Shown here: positions 1-8,533 of the stretch, one piece after another
Numbering within the stretch: the first letter of the stretch is position 1
Layout: every line of letters starts with the position of its first letter
DNA from: Reyranella sp.
Lineage (GTDB): Bacteria > Pseudomonadota > Alphaproteobacteria > Reyranellales > Reyranellaceae
NCBI RefSeq assembly: GCF_017305915.1
Contig: NZ_JAFKJN010000023.1
Span: 1 to 64,000 of the forward strand
Direction of reading: 5' to 3'
DNA: 64,000 bases
Notes under the pieces: model-generated
The model's database searches: none
Seen by the model: only the letters and a program-made list of their open reading frames with translations
What the model was told of the DNA's origin: nothing
Translations under genes and position numbers: made by a program

Positions 1-239
1 ACGTGCGCGTAATGCCGGTTCTTGGTCTCGTACTCGACATGCGCCGTCGAGATCGTGATGCCGCGCTCGCGCTCCTCCGGCGCCTTGTCGATCTGGTCGT
101 ACGCCGTGAACGTCGCTCCGCCCGTCTTCGCCAGGATCTTCGTGATCGCTGCCGTCAGCGACGTCTTGCCATGATCAACGTGCCCGATCGTCCCGATGTT
201 GCAGTGCGGCTTGTTCCGCTCGAATTTCGCCTTCGTCAT
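1..239 (-). CDS. tuf: Elongation factor Tu, 5' part only
   Basis: The first 79 codons of EF-Tu, the GTPase that delivers aminoacyl-tRNA to the ribosome; the rest lies beyond the left edge of the window. The protein starts [12 protein letters not shown] and carries the G1 loop GHVDHGKT (residues 19-26) and the switch-I segment ERERGITI (about 56-63), both diagnostic of EF-Tu. tRNA-Gly and tRNA-Tyr lie directly upstream on the same strand, the classical tRNA-tuf arrangement in which tRNAs and tuf share a transcript. The start ATG is the one normally used by the family. Identification is firm. Confidence 0.97.
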   Translation of the reverse strand, partial: MTKAKFERNKPHCNIGTIGHVDHGKTSLTAAITKILAKTGGATFTAYDQIDKAPEERERGITISTAHVEYETKNRHYAH

Positions 240-290
240 GGTGTCACGACCCTCGATGCCTCAAATCTGGCCCTAACGGGGCCTTCAAAC

Positions 291-364
291 TGGAGCGGGT
301 GAAGGGAATCGAACCCTCGTCGTAAGCTTGGAAGGCTTCTGCTCTACCATTGAGCTACACCCGC
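291..364 (-). tRNA. tRNA-Gly (TCC)
   Basis: A 74-nt cloverleaf read on the minus strand. The acceptor stem GCGGGTG pairs with CACCCGC, the D-arm is TAGCTCAATGGTAGAGC, the anticodon loop contains TCC and the T-arm has GGTTCGATTCC. The discriminator base is T and the 3' CCA is encoded. It lies between tRNA-Tyr and tuf and is probably co-transcribed with both. Confidence 0.96.
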
Positions 365-404
365 AACTCCTGAACAGAGCCACACTCGCACGCTGCTGAG
401 CCGC

Positions 405-491
405 TGGTGGAGGGGGAAGGATTCGAACCTTCGTAGACGCGAAGTCGGCAGATTTACAGTCTGCTGCCATTGACCGCTCGGCCACCCCTCC
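405..491 (-). tRNA. tRNA-Tyr (GTA)
   Basis: An 87-nt class II tRNA on the minus strand with a long variable arm. The acceptor stem is GGAGGGG pairing with CCCCTCC, the anticodon stem-loop CAGACTGTAAATCTG gives anticodon GTA, the T-arm contains GGTTCGAATCC, and CCA is encoded. It is the first recognisable gene of the tRNA-Tyr, tRNA-Gly, tuf unit and diverges from rlmB. Confidence 0.96.
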
Positions 492-605
492 GAACCTGCG
501 GCACGCAGCGCGAGTTTGACCTGTTCAGCCCGTCCTTACGGGCGGGCGTTGCTCGCAAATCCAATGAGTTACGTCAAGCGCCAAATCCCGTTACAACGCC
601 CATAA

Positions 606-1409
606 ATGCGCCCACACCAGCACCGTCCCGCCAAACCGTCGCGTAACGCGCCGCGCAATGCTCCCCGTAGCACGCCCAGGGGCGGCCACCAGGCCGTCTG
701 GCTGTACGGCCGGCATCCGGTGCTGGCTGCGCTGGCCAATCCCGAGCGGCGGATCGAGCGCCTGCTGGCGACCAAGGACGTGGCCGAGCGCCACGCCAAG
801 GAATTTGCCGGCCGGAACCTGCAGACCCTCTCCCGCGAGGAGCTGGCGCAGCGGCTACCGGCCGGCGCCGTGCATCAGGGACTGGCCGTCCTGGCGGCGC
901 CGCTCGAGGAGCCGGTGCTGGAGGATGTGCTGGCCCGCTGCGGCGACGATGCGCTGGTGCTGGCGCTCGACCAGGTGACCGACCCGCACAATGTCGGCGC
1001 CATCCTGCGCACTGCCGCCGCGTTCGGCGCGGCCGGCGTGATCGTGACCGAGCGCCATGCGCCGGCCGACACCGGCGTGCTGGCCAAGGCAGCGTCGGGC
1101 GGGCTGGAGATCGTGCCACTGGTGCGCGCCGTGAACCTCGCGCGCACGCTCGAGCAGTTGAAGGAGGCCGGCTTCTGGCTCTACGGCCTCGACGAGCGCG
1201 GCGACGCCGCGATCGACATGCTCGACCTCAAGGGCCGCGTCTGCATCGTGCTCGGCGCCGAAGGCGAAGGCTTGCGCCGGCTGACCGCCGAGAAGTGCGA
1301 CCGCCTTGTGACGATCCCGACACAGGCCGCGCTCGCCGCGCTCAACGTCTCAAACGCGGCCGCCGTCGCGGCCTACGAGTGGGCGCGGCAGGCGAAGCCT
1401 GTTAAATAG
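606..1409 (+). CDS. rlmB: 23S rRNA 2'-O-ribose methyltransferase, RlmB/TrmH (SpoU) family
   Basis: A SAM-dependent SpoU-family enzyme, by homology the one that methylates the 2'-OH of a conserved G in 23S rRNA domain V. The 267-residue protein has a basic disordered N-terminus (1-27), a substrate-binding domain that begins WLYGRHPVLAAL (residues 32-43) and the trefoil-knot SPOUT domain. The three SpoU motifs are DQVTDPHNVGA (122-132), GAEGEGL (217-223) and LNVSNAAAV (246-254). The length matches the family. The start ATG has no clear Shine-Dalgarno, but no later Met could start a complete protein. It diverges from the tRNA-Tyr/tuf unit and is followed at once by tRNA-Thr. Confidence 0.93.
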   Translation: MRPHQHRPAKPSRNAPRNAPRSTPRGGHQAVWLYGRHPVLAALANPERRIERLLATKDVAERHAKEFAGRNLQTLSREELAQRLPAGAVHQGLAVLAAPLEEPVLEDVLARCGDDALVLALDQVTDPHNVGAILRTAAAFGAAGVIVTERHAPADTGVLAKAASGGLEIVPLVRAVNLARTLEQLKEAGFWLYGLDERGDAAIDMLDLKGRVCIVLGAEGEGLRRLTAEKCDRLVTIPTQAALAALNVSNAAAVAAYEWARQAKPVK

Positions 1410-1419
1410 AAGTGAGCCG

Positions 1420-1494
1420 GCCGGGTTAGCACAGCGGTAGTGCAGCGGTTTTGTAAACCGAAGGTCGGGGGTTCAAATCCCTCACCCGGCACCA
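1420..1494 (+). tRNA. tRNA-Thr (TGT)
   Basis: A 75-nt cloverleaf with acceptor stem GCCGGGT/ACCCGGC, D-arm TTAGCACAGCGGTAGTGC, anticodon loop TTTGTAA (anticodon TGT), T-arm GGTTCAAATCC and an encoded CCA. It begins 10 bases after the rlmB stop codon, so co-transcription with rlmB is likely. Confidence 0.96.
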
Positions 1495-1519
1495 TCCTCC
1501 CGCCGGACGCATCGGAGGC

Positions 1520-1537
1520 TTCCCACGCGTGTGGGAA
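1520..1537 (+). terminator. Hairpin downstream of tRNA-Thr
   Basis: A perfect stem TTCCCAC/GTGGGAA around a GCGT loop, about 25 bases after the tRNA. No T-run follows, so it may be a Rho-assisted or processing hairpin rather than a strong intrinsic terminator. Confidence 0.4.
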
Positions 1538-1557
1538 CCGTGGGACGTCTGACGGGT

Positions 1558-1624
1558 GTCATCCCGAGCGCAGCGAGGGATCCTTCGGGAAAAGGGAAAG
1601 ATCCCTCGCTCCGCTCGGGATGAC
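1558..1624. repeat. Dispersed palindromic repeat pair, arms facing inward (copy 1)
   Basis: Two 25-base arms, 1558-1582 and 1600-1624, are inverted copies of one another with one mismatch around a 17-base spacer. Each arm contains the string GAGCGCAGCGAGGGATC or its complement. The same unit recurs at 51404-51463 in the opposite arrangement. It lies downstream of the tRNA-Thr gene and of the convergent minus-strand gene that ends at 1642, the usual location for intergenic REP/BIME-like sequences. Confidence 0.85.
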
Positions 1625-1641
1625 AGGGGCGTTACTGGTCG

Positions 1642-2127
1642 CTACCGCCCGCGCACGCCGATCTTCAGCCGGTGCTCGTTGCCCTCGTCGTCGCCCAGGA
1701 TGATGACGTCGCTGAAGGCCTGGCCGGGCGCATAGCGCCGGCCTTTCACGAAGAACATCGCGATGATGTGCGCCCGGGTGTGCGGGCGCACCGGAAAGTC
1801 CTTGTTGAACTTGCCGCCGCGCCGCGAGCCCACGGTGAACACCGTCTGCTCGGCCGGATGATCGCGCAGCCGGGCGCGCACGATGCGGATGTCGCGTTCG
1901 GTCCGGTTGGCGGCCTCGAGCTCGACCACGATCTGCAGCATCGTCGCGCCGTCGGGCCCCTTGGTCGGATGCCACGCCGGCCACGGTGCCTGCGGTGCGA
2001 AGAACAGGCGCAGTGCCGCCGGCTCACCGGCCGACTTCGGATGGCGCCAGCGGCGCCACAGTCTCGCGAGCCTCCCCCAAAGCATCATGTCCGGCCTCAA
2101 TCGATCGATAGGTCCCAGCAAGGCCAC
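1642..2127 (-). CDS. Conserved-looking hypothetical protein
   Basis: A 161-residue protein I do not recognise. There is no signal peptide or transmembrane helix. The N-terminus is basic and Trp/Arg-rich (residues 18-30), followed by a predicted beta-rich region with segments such as LQIVVELEA and VIILGDDEG. Another in-frame ATG lies at residue 14, 39 bases downstream, so the exact start is uncertain. The gene diverges from galE at 2163 with only 35 bases between, so the two may share a regulatory region. The absence of stop codons over 160 codons, with consistent codon usage, supports a real gene. Confidence 0.6.
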   Translation of the reverse strand: MALLGPIDRLRPDMMLWGRLARLWRRWRHPKSAGEPAALRLFFAPQAPWPAWHPTKGPDGATMLQIVVELEAANRTERDIRIVRARLRDHPAEQTVFTVGSRRGGKFNKDFPVRPHTRAHIIAMFFVKGRRYAPGQAFSDVIILGDDEGNEHRLKIGVRGR

Positions 2128-2162
2128 GGCCGCGCCCGGTCGAGCCCGCCTATATAACGTCC

Positions 2163-3146
2163 ATGCCCCAACAAGTTCTCGTCACCGGCGGCGCCGGCTA
2201 TATCGGCAGCCATGTCTGCAAGGCGCTCGCCGAGCAGGGGGTTACGCCGGTGTGCTACGATACACTGGAAAAAGGCCATCGCTGGGCGGTGCGCTGGGGC
2301 CCGCTGGAGCGCGGCGACATCGGCGACGGCGAGCGGCTCGACGAGGTGTTCGCCCGCCACCGGCCGCGCGCCATCATACACCTGGCGGGCTACATCGAGG
2401 TCGGCGAATCGGTGCGCGAGCCCGAGCGCTATCTGCACAACAACAGCACCAAGACCGCCGCGCTGATCGATGCCGCGCTACGCCACGCCGTCGAGGCCTT
2501 CGTCTTCTCCAGCACCTGTGCGGTCTACGGCGTGCCGCAGTCGGCGCTGCTGGCCGAGACGCACCGGATCGCGCCGCTCAGCCCCTATGCCGAATCGAAG
2601 GCGCGGGTCGAGGTCGCCCTCGGCGGGGCCGCGGCGCGCGGCCTGCGCGCGGCTTCGCTGCGCTACTTCAACGCCGCCGGCGCCGATCCCGGCGGCTGTA
2701 TCGGCGAGGCGCATGCGCCCGAAACGCATCTGCTGCCGCTCGCCGTCGATGCCGCGCTCGGCCTGGCGCCGCCGCTCACCCTGCTCGGCACCGACTATCC
2801 GACCGAGGACGGCTCCTGCGTGCGCGACTTCATCCATGTCGGCGACCTCGCCGACGCCCATGTCCGCGCCCTGCAGTGGCTGCGCGGGCAGTCCGCCGAC
2901 GGCCGGCACGAGGCCTTCAACCTCGGCAGCGGCTCGGGCTACAGCGTGCGCCAGGCGATCGCCGAGACCGCCCGCATCGCCCGCCGTCCGGTGCCGCACC
3001 AGGTCGGCCCGCGTCGCGCCGGCGATTCGCCGCGTCTGGTCGGCGACATCGCCAAGGCCGGCCGCGAGCTCGGCTGGCGGCCGACGCGCGATCTCTCCCA
3101 GCAGATCGAGGACACGCTGCGCTGGCGCCGCACGATGCCGCGCTGA
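2163..3146 (+). CDS. galE: UDP-glucose 4-epimerase (first GalE paralogue)
   Basis: An extended short-chain dehydrogenase/reductase that interconverts UDP-glucose and UDP-galactose with tightly bound NAD. The 327-residue length is normal for the family. Visible motifs are the NAD loop GGAGYIG (9-15), the catalytic SST (116-118) and YAESK (Tyr142/Lys146). The sequence around KGHRWAVRWGPLERGD is shared with the second GalE at 8534, showing paralogy. It provides precursors for the nearby glycan genes, though it stands alone on its strand, separated from them by the molybdenum hydroxylase genes. Confidence 0.9.
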   Translation: MPQQVLVTGGAGYIGSHVCKALAEQGVTPVCYDTLEKGHRWAVRWGPLERGDIGDGERLDEVFARHRPRAIIHLAGYIEVGESVREPERYLHNNSTKTAALIDAALRHAVEAFVFSSTCAVYGVPQSALLAETHRIAPLSPYAESKARVEVALGGAAARGLRAASLRYFNAAGADPGGCIGEAHAPETHLLPLAVDAALGLAPPLTLLGTDYPTEDGSCVRDFIHVGDLADAHVRALQWLRGQSADGRHEAFNLGSGSGYSVRQAIAETARIARRPVPHQVGPRRAGDSPRLVGDIAKAGRELGWRPTRDLSQQIEDTLRWRRTMPR

Positions 3147-3164
3147 AGAATTTGCAATCTCTCG

Positions 3165-3298
3165 TCCGGCGCGTCCGGACCGTCCGGAAGCGTCCGGCCG
3201 AGGGGGTGGCGCCGGATTCCGGATTCTCGGCTCAAATCCTTATGGAATCGGCATCGGAGGTGTCCGGCGTCCGGCCGGTGTCCGGCCGGACGCCGCCG
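3165..3298. repeat. Intergenic cluster of TCCGG/CCGGA motifs
   Basis: The gap between galE and the convergent molybdenum hydroxylase gene is filled with about ten closely spaced TCCGG or CCGGA pentamers, several in inverted pairs such as TGTCCGGCCGGACG, able to form GC-rich hairpins. There is no T-run. It could act as a bidirectional Rho-type termination or mRNA-stability region, or be a degenerate repeat. Confidence 0.45.
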
Positions 3299-3301
3299 GA
3301 A

Positions 3302-5539
3302 CTAAGCGAGCCTGAGCGGCAGGCTACGCAGCCGACGGCCCGTCGCGGCGAATACCGCGTTGGCGACCGCCGGGGCGATCGGTGGCGTGCCCGGCTCGCC
3401 GACACCACCGAGCTCCGCCGCGCCGCTGTCGACGATGTGCACGGCCATCGCCGGCGCATCGGCGAGGCGGACGGCGTCGTAGTCCGTGAAGTTGGACTGC
3501 TCGACCGCGCCGTCCTTCAGGGTGATCTCGCCATAGAGCGCCGCCGACAGGCCGTAGACGATGCCGCTCTCCATCTGCGCCCGCACGATCGCGGGATTGA
3601 CCACCGGGCCGCAGTCGATCGCGCAGGTCACCCGCTTCACCCGCAGCGTGCGATCGGCGACCTCGACCTCGGCGACCTGGGCCACGATCGAGCCGAACGA
3701 GGCGCGCAGCGCGATGCCGCGCCCCGACCCGGCCGGCAGCTTCGCGCCCCAGCCCGCTTCCCGCGCCGCCGTCTCCAGCACCTTCAGATGACGCGGCTTG
3801 CCGGCCAGCAGCGTGCGGCGGAACGCGAACGGATCCTGCTTCAGGTGCAGGGCAATCTCGTCGAGGAAGCATTCGTCGAAGAACGCCGTGTGCGAATGGC
3901 CGACCGAGCGCCAGAAGCCGACCGGCACCACGCCGTCGGGCACGATCGCCTCGAGCTTGTAGTAGGGGAAGGCATAGGGCGGGTTCTCGACCGCATTGCC
4001 CTCGGGCTTGCCCTGACCCGGCAGGCCGACCGCGCGCTTGCCGAACTGGTCGGTCGGCGACTGCCCGACCTGCCGCTTGATCACCGTGGCCAGGCCCTTG
4101 TCGAAGGTTGCCGTCCAGCGCGCCAAAGCCATCGGCCGATACATGTCGTGGCGGATGTCCTCCTCGCGCGACCACAGGACCTGCACCGGCTTGCCCGGCA
4201 GCTGCAGGGCGCAGGCCACGGCCTCGCGAGCCACATCGACCTCGGCACGCCGGCCGAAGCCGCCGCCGAGGAAGGTGGTGTGCACCGTGACGTGTTCCTG
4301 CGCGAGGCCGGCGGCGCGGGCGGCAGCGAGCCGCACCAGGGTCGGCGACTGGTTGGGCATCCAGAGCTCGAGCGCGCCGGTGAACAGCGCCGTGCAGTTC
4401 ATCGGCTCCATCGGCGTGTGGGCGAGGTAGGGCGCGCGATAGACCGCCTCCAGCTTCTGTCCGGCCGGTGCCGCGGGCGCACTGCCGAGCGTGCGTGTCA
4501 GCGCCGGCGCGGCCGTGTCGAGCAGGCCTTCGTAGCGCTTCCACAAGGTCGCGCTGTCGAGCTTGGGCTCGGGCCCGTCGCGCCAGGTGATGTCGACGCC
4601 GTCGTCGAGGAAGCGCTGGGCCTGCCACCAGCTCGTGCCGACCGCCGCCAGGCCGCCGGGCACGATCACGATCTCCTCGATGCCCTTGGGCTTTGAGGGT
4701 GGCTTACTGACGCCCTTGAGCGCGAAGCCCGCGACCTCGCCGCCGAAGGTCGGCGCGTGGCGCACTGCGGCGTAGAGCTGGCCCGGCCGGCGCACGTCGA
4801 TGCCGAAGGTCGCCGCGCCCACGACCTTGGCCGGGATGTCGAGCCGGGTCTGCGGCTTGCCGATCAGCTTGAACTGCGCCGCTGGCTTGAGCGGCGGCGG
4901 CACCATCAGCCCGAGGTCGCCGACATGGTCGACCAGCTCGCCGAAGCGCGCGACGACGCCGCCGTCGCGCCGGCGGACCGCGCCGTCGGCCGCGACCAGC
5001 CCGGCCACCGGCACGCCCGACTTGAGGGCCGCCGCCATCAGCAGCAGCTCGCGGGCGATGGCGCCCGCGGTGCGCATCGGCGTCCAGGCGTCGCGCACCG
5101 TGGTCGAGCCGCCGGTCGCCGAGACGCCCAGCACGCCGCCCAGCTTGCCGGCCGCCCAGTGCGCCATGTCGACCACGGAGCCCGTCTCCTCAGGCGAGAA
5201 CGGCAGGCCGTCGATCAGGATCTCGACATTGCGGTAGACGACGTGCTCGGGCGGGTCCTCGACGCGGACCTGGTCCCAGCGCGCCTCCATCTCCTCGGCG
5301 ACCAGCATGGCGAGCGCGGTGTGCACGCCCTGCCCCATCTCGGCGCGCGGCACCGCGACGATCACGGCGTCGTCCTTCGCGATCTTCACCCAGCCGTTGA
5401 GGCCCGCCTCGCCGGGCTTCACGTTGAACAGGCTGCGGTCGCCCAGCCGATCGCGCTCGTTCGCGAACCACCAGCCGACGCCGACGAAGCCCGCGCCCAA
5501 CACGCCGCCGACGATCGCCGTGCGGCGGCCGAGCTTCAC
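3302..5539 (-). CDS. Molybdopterin-binding subunit of an isoquinoline 1-oxidoreductase/aldehyde oxidase-type enzyme
   Basis: The large catalytic subunit (745 residues) of the xanthine oxidase superfamily, in the single-chain IorB-like subgroup that pairs with a small 2Fe-2S subunit. The N-terminus GRRTAIVGG followed by a hydrophobic stretch looks like a twin-arginine signal or anchor, so the enzyme is probably periplasmic. Family landmarks are ADxA-type repeats of the aldehyde oxidase fold, GGGFGRR in the molybdopterin-binding region and GVGEPGTPP near the C-terminus, where the catalytic Glu lies. Translation starts at GTG with AGAGGG upstream. It is the last gene of a five-gene minus-strand run, 10 bases after the 2Fe-2S subunit. 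The substrate cannot be read from sequence. Confidence 0.88.
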   Translation of the reverse strand: MKLGRRTAIVGGVLGAGFVGVGWWFANERDRLGDRSLFNVKPGEAGLNGWVKIAKDDAVIVAVPRAEMGQGVHTALAMLVAEEMEARWDQVRVEDPPEHVVYRNVEILIDGLPFSPEETGSVVDMAHWAAGKLGGVLGVSATGGSTTVRDAWTPMRTAGAIARELLLMAAALKSGVPVAGLVAADGAVRRRDGGVVARFGELVDHVGDLGLMVPPPLKPAAQFKLIGKPQTRLDIPAKVVGAATFGIDVRRPGQLYAAVRHAPTFGGEVAGFALKGVSKPPSKPKGIEEIVIVPGGLAAVGTSWWQAQRFLDDGVDITWRDGPEPKLDSATLWKRYEGLLDTAAPALTRTLGSAPAAPAGQKLEAVYRAPYLAHTPMEPMNCTALFTGALELWMPNQSPTLVRLAAARAAGLAQEHVTVHTTFLGGGFGRRAEVDVAREAVACALQLPGKPVQVLWSREEDIRHDMYRPMALARWTATFDKGLATVIKRQVGQSPTDQFGKRAVGLPGQGKPEGNAVENPPYAFPYYKLEAIVPDGVVPVGFWRSVGHSHTAFFDECFLDEIALHLKQDPFAFRRTLLAGKPRHLKVLETAAREAGWGAKLPAGSGRGIALRASFGSIVAQVAEVEVADRTLRVKRVTCAIDCGPVVNPAIVRAQMESGIVYGLSAALYGEITLKDGAVEQSNFTDYDAVRLADAPAMAVHIVDSGAAELGGVGEPGTPPIAPAVANAVFAATGRRLRSLPLRLA

Positions 5540-5549
5540 GACTGCCCTC

Positions 5550-6005
5550 TCATGGGCCGCCCATCAGCGCCGCCGCGCGGTGCACGGCGCGGCGCAACGC
5601 GCCGTAGGTGCCGCAGCGGCAGATGTTGGTCAGCGCGTCGTCGATCTCCTTGTCGGTCGGCTTGGGCTTGGCCTTGAGCAGCGCCGCCGTCGCCATGATG
5701 AAGCCCGGCTGGCAGTAGCCGCACTGGGGCACCTGCTCCTCGATCCAGGCGCGCTGCACCGGATGGAGTTGCCCCGCGCCCAATCCTTCGATGGTGACCA
5801 CCGCCTTGTCCGCCGCAGCGCTCGCCGGCAGCGAGCAGGAGCGCACGGCCGCGCCGTCGAGATGGACGGTGCAGGCGCCGCAGGCCGCGACGCCGCAGCC
5901 GAACTTCGGCCCGGTGATGTCGAGGTCCTCGCGCAGCACCCACAGCAGCGGCTTGTCGGCCGGGACGTCGACCGCGTGCCGCGTGCCGTTGACGGTGACG
6001 ATCAT
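5550..6005 (-). CDS. 2Fe-2S subunit of the same molybdenum hydroxylase (IorA/CoxS-like)
   Basis: A 151-residue electron-transfer subunit with two 2Fe-2S clusters. The plant-type ferredoxin cluster is bound by Cys37, Cys42, Cys45 and Cys57. The second, helical cluster is bound by CGYC (Cys95, Cys98) and CRC (Cys129, Cys131). This pattern is complete and typical of xanthine oxidase-family small subunits. It has no signal peptide and would be exported, if at all, with its Tat-signal-bearing partner. Its ATG overlaps the stop codon of the upstream carbamoyltransferase (ATGA), so translation of the two is coupled. Confidence 0.92.
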   Translation of the reverse strand: MIVTVNGTRHAVDVPADKPLLWVLREDLDITGPKFGCGVAACGACTVHLDGAAVRSCSLPASAAADKAVVTIEGLGAGQLHPVQRAWIEEQVPQCGYCQPGFIMATAALLKAKPKPTDKEIDDALTNICRCGTYGALRRAVHRAAALMGGP

Positions 6006-7756
6006 CTCTCGATGAAGGTGTCGCCCAGCACGAGGACGTCCATCCTGGTGCGCAGGAAGCAGTCGATCGCTTCCTCGGGCTTGCACACCACGGGCTCGTT
6101 CTCGTTGAAGCTGGTGTTGAGGACGATCGGCACGCCGGTGATCTCGCCGAAGGTCTGGATCAGCCGGGCATAGCGCGGATTGCCCGCCCAAGTGACCGTC
6201 TGCAGGCGGCCCGAGCCGTCGACATGGGTGACCGCCGGGATCTCCTTGCGCTTGTCGGCCTTGATCCTGAAGACCTGCATCATGAAGGGCACGTCGTCGT
6301 CGGTCTCGAACCAGTCCTTCACCGCCTCGCGCAGGATCGAGGGCGCGAACGGCCGGAACGATTCGCGCCGCTTGATCTTGAGGTTGAGGATGTCCTTCAT
6401 GTCGGCGCGGCGCGGATCGCCCAGGATCGAGCGGTTGCCGAGCGCGCGCGGGCCCCATTCGAGGCGGCCCTGGAACCAGCCGATCACCTTGCCCTCGGCG
6501 ATCGCCGCAGCGGTGCGCTTGCACAAGGTCGCCTCGTCGGCGATGCGCATCATCTTGCAACCCGCCGCGTCGAAGTCGTCGCGCCGCCTGGCGATCGCCA
6601 CGGCGATCTGCTCCGGAGTCGCCGACGGACCCCAGTAGGCATGGTCCATCACGAAGTGGCGCTTGGCCCTGGCGCCCTCGACCTTGTGCCAGGTCGCGAA
6701 GGCGGCGCCGATCGAGCCGCCGGCATCGCCGCCCGCCGACTGGACATAGACATGCCTGAACGGCGTGCGTTCGAGGATCTTGCCGTTGGCGACCGAGTTG
6801 TAGGCGCAGCCGCCGGCGATCACGACGGCATCGGTCTGGTAGCGCTTGTGCAGCGCCGTCAGCAGGTTGAAGAAGGCGTTCTCGTAGGTGACCTGGGCCG
6901 AGCGCGCGATGTTGCGATGATGGTCCTCGAGCGCCGCCGCAGGGTCGCGCGCCGGGCCGAGCAGCGCGCCGAGCGCGTCGCTCCACAGCCGGCCGCCCGA
7001 CGGGATGCCTTCCTTCACCTGGTAGTTGGCGCCCTCGCCCGAGGCGTGGCGGAAGTAGCGCAGGTTGAGCGCGAAGCTGCCGTCGTCCCTGAGCCGCACG
7101 ATCTCCTGCATCTTGTCGACCAGCGTCGGCTCGCCGTAAGGCGCCAGCCCCATCACCTTGTACTCGTCGCCGTAGTGCGGGAAGCCGATGAACTGGGTCA
7201 TCGCCTCGTAGAACACGCCGAGCGAATGCGGGAAGTAGACCCGGCCCTCGACGCCAAGCCTGCCGCCCTCGCCCAGCCCCCATGCCGCCGAGGAGAAATC
7301 GCCGAAGCCGTCGACCGACACGGCGACCGCCTTGTCGTAGGGCGACACGAGGAAGGCGGACGCAAGGTGGCAGAGGTGATGCTCGACGGCATGCACCTCG
7401 CCGGTGAATTTCTCGTCCGGCAGCGTGCGTTGCAGGTTGCCGGCGACGTCGGCACGGTCGCCGCGATGGTGCAGGCGCTTCAGGACGTAGCTCGGGCTGA
7501 CGCCTGCGGTGAGCACATAGGCGAGTTTGCGCCAGCGGTTGGCCGCATTGTCGCTGTTGACCGCGACGTGGGACACGTCGGCCAGCGAGATGCCGGCCTC
7601 CTGCAGGCAGTAGCGGATCGATTCGCTGGGGAAGCCGCCCCAGTGCTTGATGCGGCGGAAGCGCTCCTCCTCGACCGCGGCGACGAGGTCGCCGTCCTTC
7701 ACCAGGCAGGCCGCGGCGTCGGCGTGATAGGCATTGAGGCCGAGAACATACGTCAT
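6002..7756 (-). CDS. O-carbamoyltransferase, NodU/CmcH/TobZ family
   Basis: Transfers a carbamoyl group from carbamoyl phosphate, via carbamoyl-AMP, to a hydroxyl, commonly of a sugar. The 584-residue length matches the family. The N-terminal ASKHA-like domain contains the metal-binding histidines EHHLCH (125-130) and an SVDGFGD segment. The C-terminal YrdC-like part carries [14 protein letters not shown], a hallmark of these enzymes, and NTSFNENEP. The start ATG overlaps the glycosyltransferase stop, and its own stop overlaps the 2Fe-2S gene. Context with GalE and a glycosyltransferase favours carbamoylation of a surface or secreted glycan; relatives act in Nod-factor and antibiotic synthesis. 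The actual acceptor is unknown. Confidence 0.92.
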   Translation of the reverse strand: MTYVLGLNAYHADAAACLVKDGDLVAAVEEERFRRIKHWGGFPSESIRYCLQEAGISLADVSHVAVNSDNAANRWRKLAYVLTAGVSPSYVLKRLHHRGDRADVAGNLQRTLPDEKFTGEVHAVEHHLCHLASAFLVSPYDKAVAVSVDGFGDFSSAAWGLGEGGRLGVEGRVYFPHSLGVFYEAMTQFIGFPHYGDEYKVMGLAPYGEPTLVDKMQEIVRLRDDGSFALNLRYFRHASGEGANYQVKEGIPSGGRLWSDALGALLGPARDPAAALEDHHRNIARSAQVTYENAFFNLLTALHKRYQTDAVVIAGGCAYNSVANGKILERTPFRHVYVQSAGGDAGGSIGAAFATWHKVEGARAKRHFVMDHAYWGPSATPEQIAVAIARRRDDFDAAGCKMMRIADEATLCKRTAAAIAEGKVIGWFQGRLEWGPRALGNRSILGDPRRADMKDILNLKIKRRESFRPFAPSILREAVKDWFETDDDVPFMMQVFRIKADKRKEIPAVTHVDGSGRLQTVTWAGNPRYARLIQTFGEITGVPIVLNTSFNENEPVVCKPEEAIDCFLRTRMDVLVLGDTFIER

Positions 7757-8526
7757 GATTTCAGTCGCCTATCGAGCAGTTCCAACGCGAGCAACACCTC
7801 GGCGAGCAGCCGCTGGAACGCATAGTACCAGCCGGCCGGCCCGTCGAGCACCGCGCCCTTCGCGAAGAGCACGTAGAGAAAGACCAGGATCGGCGCCGGC
7901 CAGCCCATCGCCCGCACCCGGTCGGCGCGGCTCATCTCATCGCGCGGCATCGCGAGCAGGTGCGCGGCTTCGCGCGCCGCGTACTTGAGCTGCGATTGCA
8001 GCCAGCGCAACAACGGCTTGCGGTCGTCGTGGTAGATCGGATCGCGCAGCGCCGCCACGTCGCCGCCGGCGATGCGCACGCGATGGCCGTGCCCCTCGTT
8101 GGCGTACTGGCCGCTCTTGACCCGGTAGAGCACGGTACGCGGCGGATAGAGCGAGCCGCGCAAGGGTCGCCCGTAGATGCGATAGACGAAGGCGGCGCGG
8201 AGGCCGGCGCAGGTGTCGGCCGGCCACAGGCTCTTCAGCTCCTCGACCAGGGCGGGGCTGAGCTCGTAATCGGCATCGAGCGACAGCACCCAATCGGTCT
8301 CGATCTTGGTCAGGCCGAAGTTGCATTGATCGGCGAAGCTGTCGAACGGCCGGTGATGGACCACGATGCGCGGGTCCTTCGCCAGGATCTCGAGCGTGCC
8401 GTCGGTGCTGCCGCTGTCGATCACCACGATGCGACGCGCCCAGCCGAGCGGCGCCAGGGTGCGCTCGATGTTGGCCGTCTCGTTGAAGGTGATGATCAGC
8501 GGCGTGACGCCGTCGAGGAACTGCAT
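7753..8526 (-). CDS. Family 2 glycosyltransferase, WaaE/KdtX-like
   Basis: A 257-residue GT-A fold enzyme. The start [15 protein letters not shown] and the metal/nucleotide motifs DSGSTDGT (37-44) and LSLDADYE (Asp84-x-Asp86) are standard GT2 features. The layout, with YPPRTVLYR in the middle, the acidic HDDRK segment and a hydrophobic C-terminal region (about 210-250), resembles lipopolysaccharide-core glucosyltransferases of the WaaE/KdtX type. It starts seven bases after the second galE and overlaps the carbamoyltransferase by four bases. I infer that it builds a glycan, with the donor supplied by the adjacent epimerase. Confidence 0.85.
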   Translation of the reverse strand: MQFLDGVTPLIITFNETANIERTLAPLGWARRIVVIDSGSTDGTLEILAKDPRIVVHHRPFDSFADQCNFGLTKIETDWVLSLDADYELSPALVEELKSLWPADTCAGLRAAFVYRIYGRPLRGSLYPPRTVLYRVKSGQYANEGHGHRVRIAGGDVAALRDPIYHDDRKPLLRWLQSQLKYAAREAAHLLAMPRDEMSRADRVRAMGWPAPILVFLYVLFAKGAVLDGPAGWYYAFQRLLAEVLLALELLDRRLKS

Positions 8527-8533
8527 GGCCGCG

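Noticed and set aside
572-577. Promoter of the tRNA-Tyr/tuf unit (TTGACG on the minus strand)
   Set aside because: A fair -35 hexamer, but no acceptable -10 at 16-18 bases, so I did not list it as a feature.
1883-4696. Very long open frame on the plus strand across galE and the antisense of the molybdenum hydroxylase gene
   Set aside because: The translation is Arg/Ala-rich low-complexity, typical of a shadow frame in high-GC DNA. The real genes here have clear family motifs.
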